NCBI RefSeq assembly: GCF_013179805.1
Contig: NZ_SRRZ01000019.1
Span: 15,892 to 79,891, forward strand
DNA length: 64,000 nucleotides
DNA from: Microcoleus asticus IPMA8
Lineage (GTDB): Bacteria; Cyanobacteriota; Cyanobacteriia; Cyanobacteriales; Microcoleaceae
Direction of reading: 5' to 3'
Below are positions 35,522 to 44,525 of this stretch, in pieces. How positions within the stretch are numbered: position 1 is the first letter of the stretch; every line of letters starts with the position of its first letter. The position numbers and the translations under genes are program-made. The notes under the pieces are model-generated. The model ran no database searches. It worked only from the letters and a program-made list of their open reading frames with translations, and had not been told where the DNA came from.

Positions 35522-36325
35522 TTAAGAAGTCAAAACATCGCCGATTTTAACTGTGCCGCTGTTGATAATTTTGGCTAAAACTCCGGTTTGTGCGTGACCG
35601 AATTCCTTTTGGAGTAAAGTGAGTAGGGAAATATCCCGATCGCCCGTTTCTGGATTCACTTCTATATTGACACAGCGACCGATTCGTGCTGTAACTTGTA
35701 TGCGCGCTGTGCCTAATTGAAACTGTTTTCCGATCAACTCAAATTCTGACCAAGCTGCCATACCGTCTAGCACAATGTTCGGGCGAAATCGGCCCACGTC
35801 AATGTTTTGAAGAGCGATTTCTGTTAATTGGTCTAATGTGGCTTGACTGAGTAAAGAAATGTGTACTGGTTCTCGATCGGGATAACGAGTTTCGCCGCTG
35901 CTGTCGCCGACTAATTGCAAAGGTGCAAACTGCGGGTGTCTCGCTTCTTTTGTGGGTTCAATTGCCGCCAAATATTCGGTGAAAAAAGTGCCGATGCGAT
36001 CGCGCCCCGCTGCTGTGTTTGTTTCTGCGGATAACACTGCAACTCCTTGACGCTGGACTGTTAAAACGGCCGTTTCCGGTTGATAATGACATTCTAAAGC
36101 TGCTAACAGAGGCCAATCATTTTGGACGGCAAAATGTTTTTTGCTCATCCAAGGGACATTTTGGGCAGACATCTTTGCAGCTTCAATATTATCTGCAAAC
36201 ATGAGGGCAAAAGCTCGATCGCCCTTAATTCCGTGTCCGGCTGTTAAAGCAAACTCCGACATTTCTTGCGGTGTCAGCCCTTTAATGGGATAAGTGAATA
36301 ACTGTTTTATGGTTGCTAATGTCAT
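35522..36325 (-). CDS. MOSC domain protein
   Basis: 267 residues from ATG 36325 (MTLATIKQLFTYPIKG). The N-terminal beta-barrel (IKQLFTYPIKGLTPQEM) and the MOSC core (HISLLSQATLDQLTEI, FRPNIVLDG, CVNIEVNPETGDRD) match the family related to molybdenum cofactor sulfurase C-terminal domains. MOSC proteins bind sulfur or molybdopterin, but this stand-alone cyanobacterial type has no assigned substrate. The usual cysteine lies in IGRCVNIEVNP. Convergent with the Uma2 gene across 12 bases. Confidence 0.85.
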   Translation of the reverse strand: MTLATIKQLFTYPIKGLTPQEMSEFALTAGHGIKGDRAFALMFADNIEAAKMSAQNVPWMSKKHFAVQNDWPLLAALECHYQPETAVLTVQRQGVAVLSAETNTAAGRDRIGTFFTEYLAAIEPTKEARHPQFAPLQLVGDSSGETRYPDREPVHISLLSQATLDQLTEIALQNIDVGRFRPNIVLDGMAAWSEFELIGKQFQLGTARIQVTARIGRCVNIEVNPETGDRDISLLTLLQKEFGHAQTGVLAKIINSGTVKIGDVLTS

Positions 36326-36441
36326 AAAAATTTCCAAAGTTACTACAATTTTAACTCTCACTCTTTTCCCCCCTTATTAAGGAGGGCTAGGGGGGTCTAA
36401 GCTAATTCAAAAACCTTAATAAAATTGCTATAAAAACCCTA

Positions 36442-36741
36442 TTAAGCTAGCAATTCATAGCGACGGATATCTGGAGGTCCAACGGCCAAACCGTCTAATT
36501 TATGCACGGCGTCTTGAATGTGAGCTGAACCGAGATGTAGTTCGAGCAAAGCTGCACTTTCCCACTCTTCAACAAACGTAAAATCTGTGGGCTCGGCTTG
36601 ATTTTGCAGGAGTTCGTATTTGATGCAGCCTTTTTCTTTGCGAGTTGGCTCCATAATGCTCAGCAGCAGAGATTTAAGTTCTGCTACTTTGTCGGGAAAG
36701 GCAGCGAGGCGGGCGACTACTCGCAAGGTTGTTTTGGACAT
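36442..36741 (-). CDS. ABM-family (antibiotic biosynthesis monooxygenase-like) protein
   Basis: 99 residues from ATG 36741 (MSKTTLRVVARLAAFPD). The single ferredoxin-like ABM domain is clear: RVVARLAAFPDKVAELKSLL, EKGCIKYELLQN, DFTFVEEWESAALLELHLGS. Members include YgiN-type quinol monooxygenases and haem-degrading relatives; which applies here is unclear. Lies 116 bases upstream of the MOSC gene on the same strand. Confidence 0.85.
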   Translation of the reverse strand: MSKTTLRVVARLAAFPDKVAELKSLLLSIMEPTRKEKGCIKYELLQNQAEPTDFTFVEEWESAALLELHLGSAHIQDAVHKLDGLAVGPPDIRRYELLA

Positions 36742-36840
36742 AGGAGAAAAAAGAAACAGATATGACAATCGAATTTACCGCTTGCTATGAGGCAAACTCA
36801 ACAAAACACAATTTTACTTAAAATAACCTAAAGAGGTCGA

Positions 36841-36997
36841 TCGGTCAATCGATTTTAGATTTGAGATTTGAGATTTGAGATTAAAGAATTGAAGCATTGA
36901 CCCCACGGATAAATTCGGGGGTTCCTTTATCGGATACAGGTTGTTTATTTCTGGACGGATGAATCCGGGGGCTTGTATCCTGGATGCTTTCGGTCAA
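36841..36997. repeat. Composite repeat with heptamer tract, copy 2
   Basis: Starts TCGGTCAATCGATTTTAGAT, runs through ATTTGAG heptamers, GAATTGAAGCATTGACC, CCACGGATAAATTCGGGGG and GGATGAATCCGGGGGCTTG, and closes with GGATGCTTTCGGTCAA. Inverted relatives are at 44201-44340 and 44433-44492; a partial copy is at 26600-26715. Occupies much of the gene-free stretch 36742-37127. Confidence 0.8.
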
Positions 36998-37033
36998 CGG
37001 TACTAAAATCAGTCCAGCAGGCGCTTAAGTCTC

Positions 37034-37098
37034 AGAAACTCGGTTTCTTGCCAAATTCTTCGTTACTAACCGCAGAGCGTCGTATAAACCGGGTTTCT
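37034..37098. repeat. Paired AGAAACCCGGTTTCT palindromes, copy 2
   Basis: AGAAACTCGGTTTCT at 37034-37048 and AAACCGGGTTTCT at 37086-37098, with TGCCAAATTCTTCGT in the spacer; a similar spacer fragment occurs in copy 3. Lies just downstream of the gene ending at 37128. Confidence 0.75.
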
Positions 37099-37127
37099 CG
37101 ATCTATTTTGGCAAATACCGGAGGAAC

Positions 37128-37805
37128 TCAATCTTTGGGATAAAATCGCTTCTTTTCTGTAGAATATTCCCAGGCGAGATCCTCCGGGTCTTTTTCGCGA
37201 CTCCACTGAGCAAACTCCGGCTTAACTTTCCACTTGCCGATCGTAGTTGCGTGAACTTTGAACCTGCGGGAGAGTTCCGTCTGAGTAAAAGAGATTTTGG
37301 GTTTTTCAGGAGTCTTAGTTTGAGCAATGGGGAATAAATTTGGTTTTTTCTCTTGTGCTTTTTCCCGATTTGTGGGAGGCTCTTGAACAGCTATTCCCGC
37401 ATTAGGTGTTTCGCTTTGATTGACAGGTGGAGCTATTTGAAAATAATACAAAATTCCGCCTTGTTCCGTCACTTCAAACTCCGCTGCAAACTCAGAAGCC
37501 CGTTCGTCGAGATACTCTTGAACCTTTTCTCCGGGGAGTTTCGCATTCATCGCCAAATCCAAAGCCGTAACTCGCCCTTGATTTTCCTTGATCAACTTGT
37601 AGAAAACCGAGTCTAAATGAGCGAGTTTGTGTTTTTGCTGCTGCTGGTAGAGCTTGTAAGCCCAAGCAATGCCCGCTGTGGTGGCGATCGCCCAAAACAT
37701 CCCTCCCGACTCGAAACTGGCAACCGCCGTCAAGGAAATAGGCAAAAGCAGGGTAAGATATCCCCAAATGCTGCCCTTCTTTAGGTTATTGCTGTTTTTG
37801 ACCAT
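37128..37805 (-). CDS. Membrane-anchored protein with winged-helix-like domain
   Basis: 225 residues. Two hydrophobic segments near the N-terminus (YLTLLLPISLTAVASF and FWAIATTAGIAWAYKLY) anchor it. Residues ~68-125 (AHLDSVFYKLIKENQGRVTA, then DLAMNAKLPGEKVQEYL and LYYFQ) look like a winged helix, followed by a Pro/Lys/Glu linker and a C-terminal region SFTQTELSRRFKVHATTIGK resembling another helix-turn-helix. Similar two-helix plus winged-helix proteins occur in cyanobacteria without known role. No target was identified; a membrane-tethered regulator is a possibility only. Confidence 0.7.
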   Translation of the reverse strand: MVKNSNNLKKGSIWGYLTLLLPISLTAVASFESGGMFWAIATTAGIAWAYKLYQQQQKHKLAHLDSVFYKLIKENQGRVTALDLAMNAKLPGEKVQEYLDERASEFAAEFEVTEQGGILYYFQIAPPVNQSETPNAGIAVQEPPTNREKAQEKKPNLFPIAQTKTPEKPKISFTQTELSRRFKVHATTIGKWKVKPEFAQWSREKDPEDLAWEYSTEKKRFYPKD

Positions 37806-37995
37806 AATTCCTAAACAGGTACGTAGTTTAGCTTAGTAGAGCGTGTCTGAATGCCGCGAAAGTTTTTCGACAGTCGATATATCGATCGGCCCGCTGACAC
37901 ACCGAAAAACGGATACTGTGCCGCGTACACTCGCCTTGTGGACAATCCCTAATTTTAGACCAAAGTTCCAGCTCTTTTGATTCAATGTCGCAAGT

Positions 37996-38022
37996 AAATC
38001 GAAAATCGAAAATCGAAAATCG
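37996..38022. repeat. Heptanucleotide repeat tract (AAATCGA units)
   Basis: Four consecutive AAATCGA units between divergent genes. Same unit as the tracts inside smc at 2104-2136. Confidence 0.85.
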
Positions 38023-38079
38023 AGTGACGCACTCTACGACAAAATCCCAGAATCTACTTTTTTTTGCAACCGAGGGTTC

Positions 38080-38559
38080 ATGTACTTTTTTCGCAAACAG
38101 ATTGCCATCCTGCTGATAGTTGTTGCTTGCTGTACGCTGACGATTAGTTGCAGCGATAGCCGAGCTGTCCAGTGTACTAAATTTACTGAAATTGTCAACA
38201 AAGGCAACGCTCTCATTGATGTTGATAAAGACAGCAACGATGCTGCAACGACCGACAATTTAGCTAAAAATTTGAACCTGATAGCGACTGAACTTGAAGA
38301 TCTGCGAATAACAGATCCAACCCTCAAAGAAATTCAGGAGCCATCGGTTAAATCCTTCCAGGAAATTAGTCAAGCACTCGGCGACATCAGCAAAAGCCTT
38401 CAGGCTGGAAATCTCGCTTCTACAAGTATAGAAGGTCGAGAGCAAATCCAAACAGCTCAAGCAGATATTATTAGAGTCGGCCAACAGGCGAATCAAGCAG
38501 CCGCAAATCAAGACGCTTTGACTAGCAAACTGATTAATTATTGTAAGAGCAGTTCCTAA
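38080..38559 (+). CDS. Small putative lipoprotein
   Basis: 159 residues. The signal peptide MYFFRKQIAILLIVVACC continues to a lipobox-like LTISC near residue 24, predicting a lipid-modified cysteine. The mature part is helical, rich in Asn, Gln, Ala and Ser (DNLAKNLNLIATELEDL, GREQIQTAQADIIRVGQQ), consistent with an extracytoplasmic helical bundle, with a further Cys pair (VQC, YCKSSS) that may form a disulfide. I do not recognise the family. Confidence 0.65.
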   Translation: MYFFRKQIAILLIVVACCTLTISCSDSRAVQCTKFTEIVNKGNALIDVDKDSNDAATTDNLAKNLNLIATELEDLRITDPTLKEIQEPSVKSFQEISQALGDISKSLQAGNLASTSIEGREQIQTAQADIIRVGQQANQAAANQDALTSKLINYCKSSS

Positions 38560-38570
38560 CGATTAATAGT

Positions 38571-38628
38571 TTTGAGTTTTGAGATTGCCACGCGAGCCGC
38601 GAACAAGGCTGCGCCGTGCATGAGTTTT
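38571..38628. repeat. Dispersed repeat GAGTTTTGAGATTGCC...GTGCATGAGTTTT, copy 1
   Basis: Begins TTTGAGTTTTGAGATTGCCA, includes GAGCCGCGAACAAGGC and ends GTGCATGAGTTTT. The reverse complement of a closely related sequence is at 55670-55720. Confidence 0.75.
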
Positions 38629-38697
38629 GGAAGGCGTCGCCTTCACCGGACATCTACTAATTCCCAATTACCCATCCCCAATTATCCATCCCCAATT

Positions 38698-39201
38698 TTA
38701 GTGATGAATTTCTAGATTCAAAATATAGCGACCGAGTTGCACTTTCTCCGACCACAACTCATATTCTAACCGCAGGTGTTCCGGTTCTGGCGTTCCTGTC
38801 AGCGTCAAGTTGCGAGTGAAGTTGCGGAGTCTCAACTGTTCGGGAGTCGCCAGCGATTCGCCCTGAAGCCAATAACGGCTCAGGCCGTACATTCCTCGTT
38901 CCCAGCAGTGCCGGTAACTGTATTTGCCGTTTCCTTGCATGGTCATAATGACTCGATAGGGTGAAACTTCTAGCCAGAGCAACCGGGGTTTTGTAGTTGG
39001 GGGTAAGATTGTAACTTGCTCGGCAGATGCGTCGGAGTCGTCGGAAAATTGGCGATCGATTATGGCTGGTTCGTGCAACAACAAGTGAAAGCGATCGCGG
39101 TCTTTTTGATAAAGCGTACCAGCGGTTTCAACGACTGACCACAAAGGTAAATCTGTGGATACTAGCGATAAACTTACAGGCTTGCGGTGATGCGTCAGCA
39201 T
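38698..39201 (-). CDS. Conserved cyanobacterial hypothetical protein
   Basis: 167 residues from ATG 39201 (MLTHHRKPVSLSLVSTDLP). No signal peptide or membrane segment. Beta-rich sequence with many aromatic residues: HLLLHEPAIIDRQF, KPRLLWLEVSPYRVIMTMQG, KYSYRHCWERGMYGLSRYW, ending LGRYILNLEIHH. Codon use matches its neighbours and the product looks like a real globular protein, but no family was recognised. Confidence 0.6.
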   Translation of the reverse strand: MLTHHRKPVSLSLVSTDLPLWSVVETAGTLYQKDRDRFHLLLHEPAIIDRQFSDDSDASAEQVTILPPTTKPRLLWLEVSPYRVIMTMQGNGKYSYRHCWERGMYGLSRYWLQGESLATPEQLRLRNFTRNLTLTGTPEPEHLRLEYELWSEKVQLGRYILNLEIHH

Positions 39202-39236
39202 AAACAAAAGTGCAGGGGTTGTTGTGGATCGGGCGG

Positions 39237-39267
39237 TTTGAGATTTGAGACTTTAGATTTTAGATTG
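39237..39267. repeat. Short heptamer tract
   Basis: TTTGAGATTTGAGACTTTAG followed by ATTTTAGATT; diverged AAATCTA-type units in the stretch before aroA. Confidence 0.6.
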
Positions 39268-39440
39268 GCTGGGTTCCAAATTCCGGAGCTTTTGCTTAAA
39301 AGAATGAAAAATTTACAACTCGGAATCGAAAATCTAAAATTGTTTAGTCAAATTTCAATCATCTGGTCGATAACTGAGAGCAGAACATGAAATCTGGGCA
39401 GATACACGGATAGTATTTGTCAGGATCGCCTATAGAGGCT

Positions 39441-39505
39441 AGAAACCCGGTTTCTACGAAATTTGGCATTTAGTAATGATAAATATACGAAGAAACCGGG
39501 TTTCT
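39441..39505. repeat. Paired AGAAACCCGGTTTCT palindromes, copy 3
   Basis: AGAAACCCGGTTTCT at 39441-39455 and AGAAACCGGGTTTCT at 39491-39505. The rest of the 39202-39737 gene-free stretch shows only the heptamer tract and presumably the aroA promoter. Confidence 0.85.
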
Positions 39506-39737
39506 GAGGTCGCAAGTGCGATCGCGAACTATTTGTGAAATTAAGGTAAAATCCGTGCAGTTGCGCCCGCTTTCTCTTGTCGCTGACAACTGACAGCGCA
39601 CTGTCCCGGCGAGTTTAATCAGCCTTGGAGTTAACCGGACACATTGGGAAAAAACCCGCAGGCATTCCAGAAGACGACTGACTTAGGACTGGGAAAAAGG
39701 TAGGATAGCTAACGCCATCCCATCCTAGTTTATCTCA

Positions 39738-41093
39738 ATGCAAGCTGACATTATAACTACTTCGCTTCTTGACAAAAACCAAACTTTAAGCATTCAAAAA
39801 CCGGACTCGGGCTTGTCGCTGGTCGGGAGGATTCGAGTTCCGGGCGATAAGTCGATTTCTCACCGAGCTTTGATGTTGGGTGCGATCGCCCGAGGTGAAA
39901 CTACAATTGAAGGATTGCTGCTAGGAGAAGACCCCCGCAGCACTGCTAAATGTTTCTCGCTCTTGGGAGCCAAAGTTTCTGAACTCAACGCGGAACGGGT
40001 GACAGTCACGGGCGTCGGAATTGGCGAGTTAGAGGAGCCTGTGGAAGTCTTGGATGCAGGCAATTCCGGCACGACGATGCGGCTGATGTTAGGAATTTTA
40101 GCCTCTCATCCGGGGCGTTTTTATGCGGTAACGGGTGACAGTTCTTTGCGATCGCGCCCGATGTCGCGCGTCATTAAACCGCTGCAACAAATGGGGGCGC
40201 AAATTTGGGGTAGAAAGAGCAATTCTTTAGCTCCTTTAGGGATACTCGGACAGCAGTTAAAACCGATTCACTACCATTCTCCGATCGCCTCGGCTCAAGT
40301 TAAATCTTGCATTTTGCTCGCCGGTTTGATGGCAAGCGGAGAAACTACAGTCACAGAACCCGCTCTATCGCGGGATCACAGCGAGCGGATGCTGCGGGCG
40401 TTTGGAGCCCGATTGAGCGTCGATCCAGAAACTTGTAGCGTGACAGTCACTGGGCCGACACAACTGCAAGGGCAGAATGTGATTGTACCGGGGGATATTA
40501 GTTCGGCGGCATTTTGGCTAGTTGCTGGGGCGATCGTCCCGGGTTCGGAACTCGTAGTCGAAAATGTCGGCGTCAACCCAACCCGTACAGGCATTTTGGA
40601 AGCTTTGGAGATGATGGGCGCCGATATTGAACTGCAAAATCAGCGAGAGGCCGCCGGAGAACCTGTAGCGGATATTTTGGTTCGCAGTTCCGGCCAATTG
40701 CGGGGATGCACCATTGCTGGCGACTTAATTCCCCGACTGATTGACGAAATCCCGATTTTGGCAGTAGCGGCGATCTTTGCCTCCGGTACTACAATAATTC
40801 GAGATGCGGCCGAGTTGCGAGTCAAAGAGAGCGATCGGCTGGCCGTGACTGCTGCAGAACTCAACCGCATGGGAGCCCAAATTTCCGAGTTACCCGACGG
40901 TTTAGAAATTACCGGGGGAACTCCTTTAACTGGCGCGGATGTTGACAGCTACACCGACCACAGAATAGCGATGAGTTTGGCGATCGCAGCCCTCAACGCC
41001 ACAGGTATTACTAACATTCACCGGGCAGAAGCCGCTGCCATTTCCTACCCGGACTTTACCGCCACTTTGCAACAAGTTTGCCATCCAAATTGA
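39738..41093 (+). CDS. aroA: 3-phosphoshikimate 1-carboxyvinyltransferase (EPSP synthase) AroA
   Basis: Sixth step of the shikimate pathway: transfer of enolpyruvate from PEP to shikimate-3-phosphate. 451 residues. Family motifs: [75 protein letters not shown], the catalytic [10 protein letters not shown] and [10 protein letters not shown], and [26 protein letters not shown] instead of NAGTAMR places it nearer class II-type enzymes; inhibitor sensitivity was not assessed. About 25 N-terminal residues precede the conserved core, so a later start is conceivable. Single gene. Confidence 0.96.
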   Translation: MQADIITTSLLDKNQTLSIQKPDSGLSLVGRIRVPGDKSISHRALMLGAIARGETTIEGLLLGEDPRSTAKCFSLLGAKVSELNAERVTVTGVGIGELEEPVEVLDAGNSGTTMRLMLGILASHPGRFYAVTGDSSLRSRPMSRVIKPLQQMGAQIWGRKSNSLAPLGILGQQLKPIHYHSPIASAQVKSCILLAGLMASGETTVTEPALSRDHSERMLRAFGARLSVDPETCSVTVTGPTQLQGQNVIVPGDISSAAFWLVAGAIVPGSELVVENVGVNPTRTGILEALEMMGADIELQNQREAAGEPVADILVRSSGQLRGCTIAGDLIPRLIDEIPILAVAAIFASGTTIIRDAAELRVKESDRLAVTAAELNRMGAQISELPDGLEITGGTPLTGADVDSYTDHRIAMSLAIAALNATGITNIHRAEAAAISYPDFTATLQQVCHPN

Positions 41094-41227
41094 GAGCGGG
41101 ATAGTGGGATAGTGGGAGAGCGGGAGAGGGAGGAGTCCGAGCTTTGGAGAGGGGAGAGCGGGAGAAATCATCTTTCTTCCTTCTTCCCTCTTCCTTCTGT
41201 CCTCTTCCTTCTTCCTTCTTCCTTCGC

Positions 41228-41665
41228 TTAAGAATCTTTACCTACAACTTGTTCTTTTAAAGAATCGATTTCCGTTAACAACTCTTGGCGATTAGAAGCC
41301 TTGAGCAGATAGCGGTAAACAAACCAGCCCGTATATCCCATACCAATCAACTCAAAAATTGGAGCTACCAAAGGGACATCATTAAGAGCATCTAAAACTC
41401 CCAGCATTACCTTAATGCTAATACCGCCTGCCAGGATTAAACCAACAGTTATGAGAGGCTTTTGGTAGTCAGCAAAAAAATTGGATAGATAGGCTGGAAG
41501 TTCCGACAAAATTGTAATAACTTGGTCTTTAATATCTTGGAGCTGGGTGGTCGGTGTTTCTGTGGTTGTCACTGTAGTCATGACCCCCGGTTTGTCCTCC
41601 ACCAGGTCTACTGTGACGACTTCAGTGACTGTTTGTGTCTCGTCAGAAAAGTTAGCTTGTGTCAT
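41228..41665 (-). CDS. CURT1/CAAD-domain thylakoid membrane protein (CurT-like)
   Basis: 145 residues. An acidic Thr/Val-rich N-terminal part (~1-45) precedes the CAAD/CURT1 domain: an amphipathic helix (DIKDQVITILSELPAYLSNF), two membrane helices (PLITVGLILAGGISIKVMLG and APIFELIGMGYTGWFVYRYL) and a C-terminal helix (RQELLTEIDSLKEQV). Proteins of this family curve thylakoid margins in plants and cyanobacteria; related domains are appended to some cyanobacterial aminoacyl-tRNA synthetases. Stand-alone size and layout fit CurT. Convergent with aroA. Function assigned by family. Confidence 0.88.
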   Translation of the reverse strand: MTQANFSDETQTVTEVVTVDLVEDKPGVMTTVTTTETPTTQLQDIKDQVITILSELPAYLSNFFADYQKPLITVGLILAGGISIKVMLGVLDALNDVPLVAPIFELIGMGYTGWFVYRYLLKASNRQELLTEIDSLKEQVVGKDS

Positions 41666-41861
41666 TTGATACTTTCTCCGGTGTCAAGTAAAATTGCAGG
41701 CTGTGAGTTGCTGGCAGTATAATTCTCAGGCAATTAGCACAGGACTCATGCAGCCGCGACTAATTGATGAGACTAAGGCAGAGCTTCCAAAATTGCAAGC
41801 AAAAATAAGGATATAACTTCATTTTAAACAATTCCCCTAGCTGGCAAATCGGTCTTTTGAC

Positions 41862-42869
41862 TCATTTGTTCACTCGATCGAGGTCGATTTGATTCGCGCA
41901 TGGGCGTCCTTGTTCAAAGTCGGCGATATTGGCGATCGTGGTTTCGGCGATATTTGTCAAAGCTTCCTCGGTGAAAAAAGCTTGATGTCCGGTAATCAGG
42001 ACGTTGGGGAAAGTCAGCAAGCGCTGAAATACGTCGTCTTGAATGACGTGATTTGACAAATCCTCAAAAAACAGATCCGTCTCTTGTTCGTACACATCTA
42101 AGCCGAGGTAGCCAATTTTACCAGACTTCAGTGCTTTGGTCACAGCTTTAGTGTCAATCAACTGACCGCGGCTGGTATTGATCAGCATCATCCCCGGTTT
42201 CATTTGCCCGATCGCCTCTACACCGATTAAATGGTAAGTTTCCGGTATCAGCGGACAGTGCAGGCTGACAATATCAGAGGCGGCGAACAGTTCCGGGAGT
42301 GCGACGTATTCCATCCCTAGGGCGAGGCAATCGGGGCTTTGGAAAACATCGTATCCTAGCAGTCGGCACCCGAATCCGTGCAAAATTTTGGCAGTAATTT
42401 CGCCAATTCTGCCAGTTCCGACGATTCCCACCGTTTTGTCGTGGAGGTCAAAGCCCAACAGGCCGTCTAGGGCGAAATTGCCTTCGCGGACGCGGTTGTA
42501 GGCCCGGTGGATTTTGCGGTTGAGGGACAAAATCAGAGCGACTGCGTGTTCGGCGACGGCGTAGGGAGAATAAGCGGGAACTCGGAGGATAGTTAGGTCT
42601 AAATCCCTCGCTGCTGCTAAATCGACGTGGTTGAATCCAGCCGATCTCAAAACCAGTAAGCGGACGCCTTTTTCGGCGATCGCCCGCAGCGTTTTCGCGT
42701 CCAAGCAGTCGTTAACGAATGCGCAGACGGCCGGAAATCCAGCGGCCAAAACGCTGGTTTCTAGGGTCAGATGCGCTTCAAAAAAAACCAAGTCGTGTTG
42801 ACCGCCGACATTGGCTGCTGTCAGAAAAGTGCGATCGTAGGATTTGGTATTAAATACGGCTACCTTCAT
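41862..42869 (-). CDS. D-isomer 2-hydroxyacid dehydrogenase, D-lactate dehydrogenase-like
   Basis: 335 residues from ATG 42869 ([16 protein letters not shown]), a start shared with cyanobacterial D-lactate dehydrogenases; an upstream ATG at 42890 adds seven residues. NAD-binding motif [17 protein letters not shown]; catalytic residues Arg in RSAGFNHVD, Glu in [10 protein letters not shown] and His in [13 protein letters not shown]. Reduces pyruvate (or a similar 2-oxoacid) with NAD(P)H in the cytosol, useful in dark fermentation. Substrate preference is inferred by family resemblance. Divergent from the potassium-channel gene. Confidence 0.88.
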   Translation of the reverse strand: MKVAVFNTKSYDRTFLTAANVGGQHDLVFFEAHLTLETSVLAAGFPAVCAFVNDCLDAKTLRAIAEKGVRLLVLRSAGFNHVDLAAARDLDLTILRVPAYSPYAVAEHAVALILSLNRKIHRAYNRVREGNFALDGLLGFDLHDKTVGIVGTGRIGEITAKILHGFGCRLLGYDVFQSPDCLALGMEYVALPELFAASDIVSLHCPLIPETYHLIGVEAIGQMKPGMMLINTSRGQLIDTKAVTKALKSGKIGYLGLDVYEQETDLFFEDLSNHVIQDDVFQRLLTFPNVLITGHQAFFTEEALTNIAETTIANIADFEQGRPCANQIDLDRVNK

Positions 42870-43115
42870 GCTTTTTGCCTGCAAACCCATTAATAGGTGA
42901 AAATTCTTTTCAGATTAACTCTAAATTTTAGTAGAACGCCGTTGCCCCAAACAACCCAGTTTTCACCGCGTTCAATATTGAGTTTCGCAACGAGGCATCT
43001 CTGAATAAACCAGATTTTTAGCCGTAAGGCAAATTCTGCTTAATTTTTTTAATATAATTGCTTAGACTGTAGTAAAGCGCGATCGTTAATTGTTCATTTT
43101 TTAGGAGAAACTCAG

Positions 43116-44120
43116 ATGCCCAAACAAATCAAAAATCAAATTTATGCAATTTTAGAAAAATCAGATATAGGCAATTTATACAGTTTAGTAGACGATATTG
43201 TTATCACTTGTTTAATTGTGATAAACGTCGCAGCTTTTATTGCTTCTACTTCACCCGCATTGTCGCACGAACAAAAGTTAATTTTAGAAAATATCGAAAT
43301 TGTTTCATCCTTAGTATTTACAATAGAATATCTTTTGAGGCTGTGGGTGTGTACAGTCGATAGCAGATACAGCCACCCGCTTTGGGGAAGATTGAAATAC
43401 GGTCTTACACCGCTAAGTCTGATCGATTTAATTTCAATTCTACCGTTTTACTCATTGCTGTTATTTCCTAATTTAAGCTTCGTTAATTTAATTCGCCTAC
43501 TGCGCTTGTTGCGGTTGCTAAAAATGAGCCGTTATTCAGAGTCACTCAGAACTCTGGGAGCAGTATTGTACGCTAAAAAAGAGGAGTTAATTGCCACTGC
43601 ATTTGCAGTCTTTATTCTGTTAATATTTGCCTCTAGCATCATGTATTTTGTTGAAAACGAGGCGCATCCAGAAACTTTTGCGAGCATCCTCGATGCAATG
43701 TGGTGGGGAGTTGTGACCTTAACTACTGTCGGTTACGGTGATATTTATCCAATCACTCCTTTAGGGAAATTTTTAGGAGCAATATTAGCATTTTTGGGAA
43801 TCGGAATTTTTGCGTTACCTGCGGGGCTCATTGCTGCGGGTTTTTCCGAGGAAGTCCAAAGGAGAAAGCAGGAAAAAATGGCGGCAAATTTACAGCAATC
43901 TGCTAATTATCAATCGGTCAAAATGCTGGCGGAAATCGAGGCCGGGTTTCAACAAAACCAAAGTGCGATCGCGCTTCACATCGAAAGTTCATCCGAGTTG
44001 ATGAAAATGTGTGTTTTAATGGCGAAAGAAAAGTTAGGAAATGATTTTCAAAATGAAGAAATTATTCGCGATTTAGCTATTCATTTTTATAATGAAGCAG
44101 TTCGCAAATTCGAGCTTTAA
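43116..44120 (+). CDS. Voltage-gated potassium channel (Kv-like, six membrane helices)
   Basis: 334 residues, RBS TTAGGAGAAAC before ATG 43116. Six membrane helices: S1-S4 at ~25-140, with an Arg-spaced S4 (LIRLLRLLRLLKMSRY), then S5, the pore helix (DAMWWGVVTLTT) and the selectivity filter TVGYGD at 204-209, then S6 (LGAILAFLGIGIFALPAGLIAAGF). A cytosolic helical tail of ~90 residues follows, with no cyclic-nucleotide domain. Would conduct K+ across the plasma or thylakoid membrane. The gene stands alone between a divergent dehydrogenase gene and repeat-rich DNA. Confidence 0.92.
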   Translation: MPKQIKNQIYAILEKSDIGNLYSLVDDIVITCLIVINVAAFIASTSPALSHEQKLILENIEIVSSLVFTIEYLLRLWVCTVDSRYSHPLWGRLKYGLTPLSLIDLISILPFYSLLLFPNLSFVNLIRLLRLLRLLKMSRYSESLRTLGAVLYAKKEELIATAFAVFILLIFASSIMYFVENEAHPETFASILDAMWWGVVTLTTVGYGDIYPITPLGKFLGAILAFLGIGIFALPAGLIAAGFSEEVQRRKQEKMAANLQQSANYQSVKMLAEIEAGFQQNQSAIALHIESSSELMKMCVLMAKEKLGNDFQNEEIIRDLAIHFYNEAVRKFEL

Positions 44121-44138
44121 TGAGAGATATATATTGCC

Positions 44139-44187
44139 TGTCATTGCGACCTAAGCGTTAGCAGAGTAAGCCGAAGGAAAGCAATCA
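44139..44187. repeat. GTCATTGCGA-type repeat, partial intergenic copy
   Basis: GTCATTGCGACCTAAGCG at the left and GGAAAGCAATCAC at the right; related to the in-gene element at 20279-20340 but only one arm is well kept. Confidence 0.55.
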
Positions 44188-44200
44188 CTTGCAGTTATAA

Positions 44201-44340
44201 CCGAAAGCATCCAGGATACAAGCCCCCAAATTCATCCGTGGAGAAATAAAAAACTTGTATCCGATAAAGGAGCCCCCGAATTTATCCGTGAGGTCAGTCG
44301 ATTTTAGATTTTAGATTTTAGATTTTAGATTTTAGATTTA
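44201..44340. repeat. Composite repeat with heptamer tract, inverted copy 3
   Basis: CCGAAAGCATCCAGGATACA onward reads as the reverse complement of 36905-36995, followed by CCCCCGAATTTATCCGTGAG and six TTTTAGA units (44293-44339). Confidence 0.8.
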
Positions 44341-44432
44341 CTCCACAGATAAATCTGGGAGCTTGAACTAGGGTCTAAAATTTTTATCTTTCCACGACTT
44401 AAGTACGTGGCAGCGTATCCGTTTTTGGGCTG

Positions 44433-44492
44433 GGTCAATGCTTCAATTCTTTAATCTAAAATCTAAAATCTAAAATCTAAAATCGATTGACC
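44433..44492. repeat. Composite repeat, inverted half copy
   Basis: GGTCAATGCTTCAATTCTTT, then ATCTAAA heptamers and CGATTGACCG: the reverse complement of the first half of the copy at 36841. With 44201-44340 it fills most of the 44121-44525 gap. Confidence 0.8.
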
Positions 44493-44525
44493 GCTTTATG
44501 TACAGCACTAATGACTAATGGCTAA

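Noticed and set aside
44293..44339. Regularly spaced short repeats resembling a CRISPR array
   Set aside because: The units are contiguous heptamers with no unique spacers and no cas genes are present; they are short tandem repeats.
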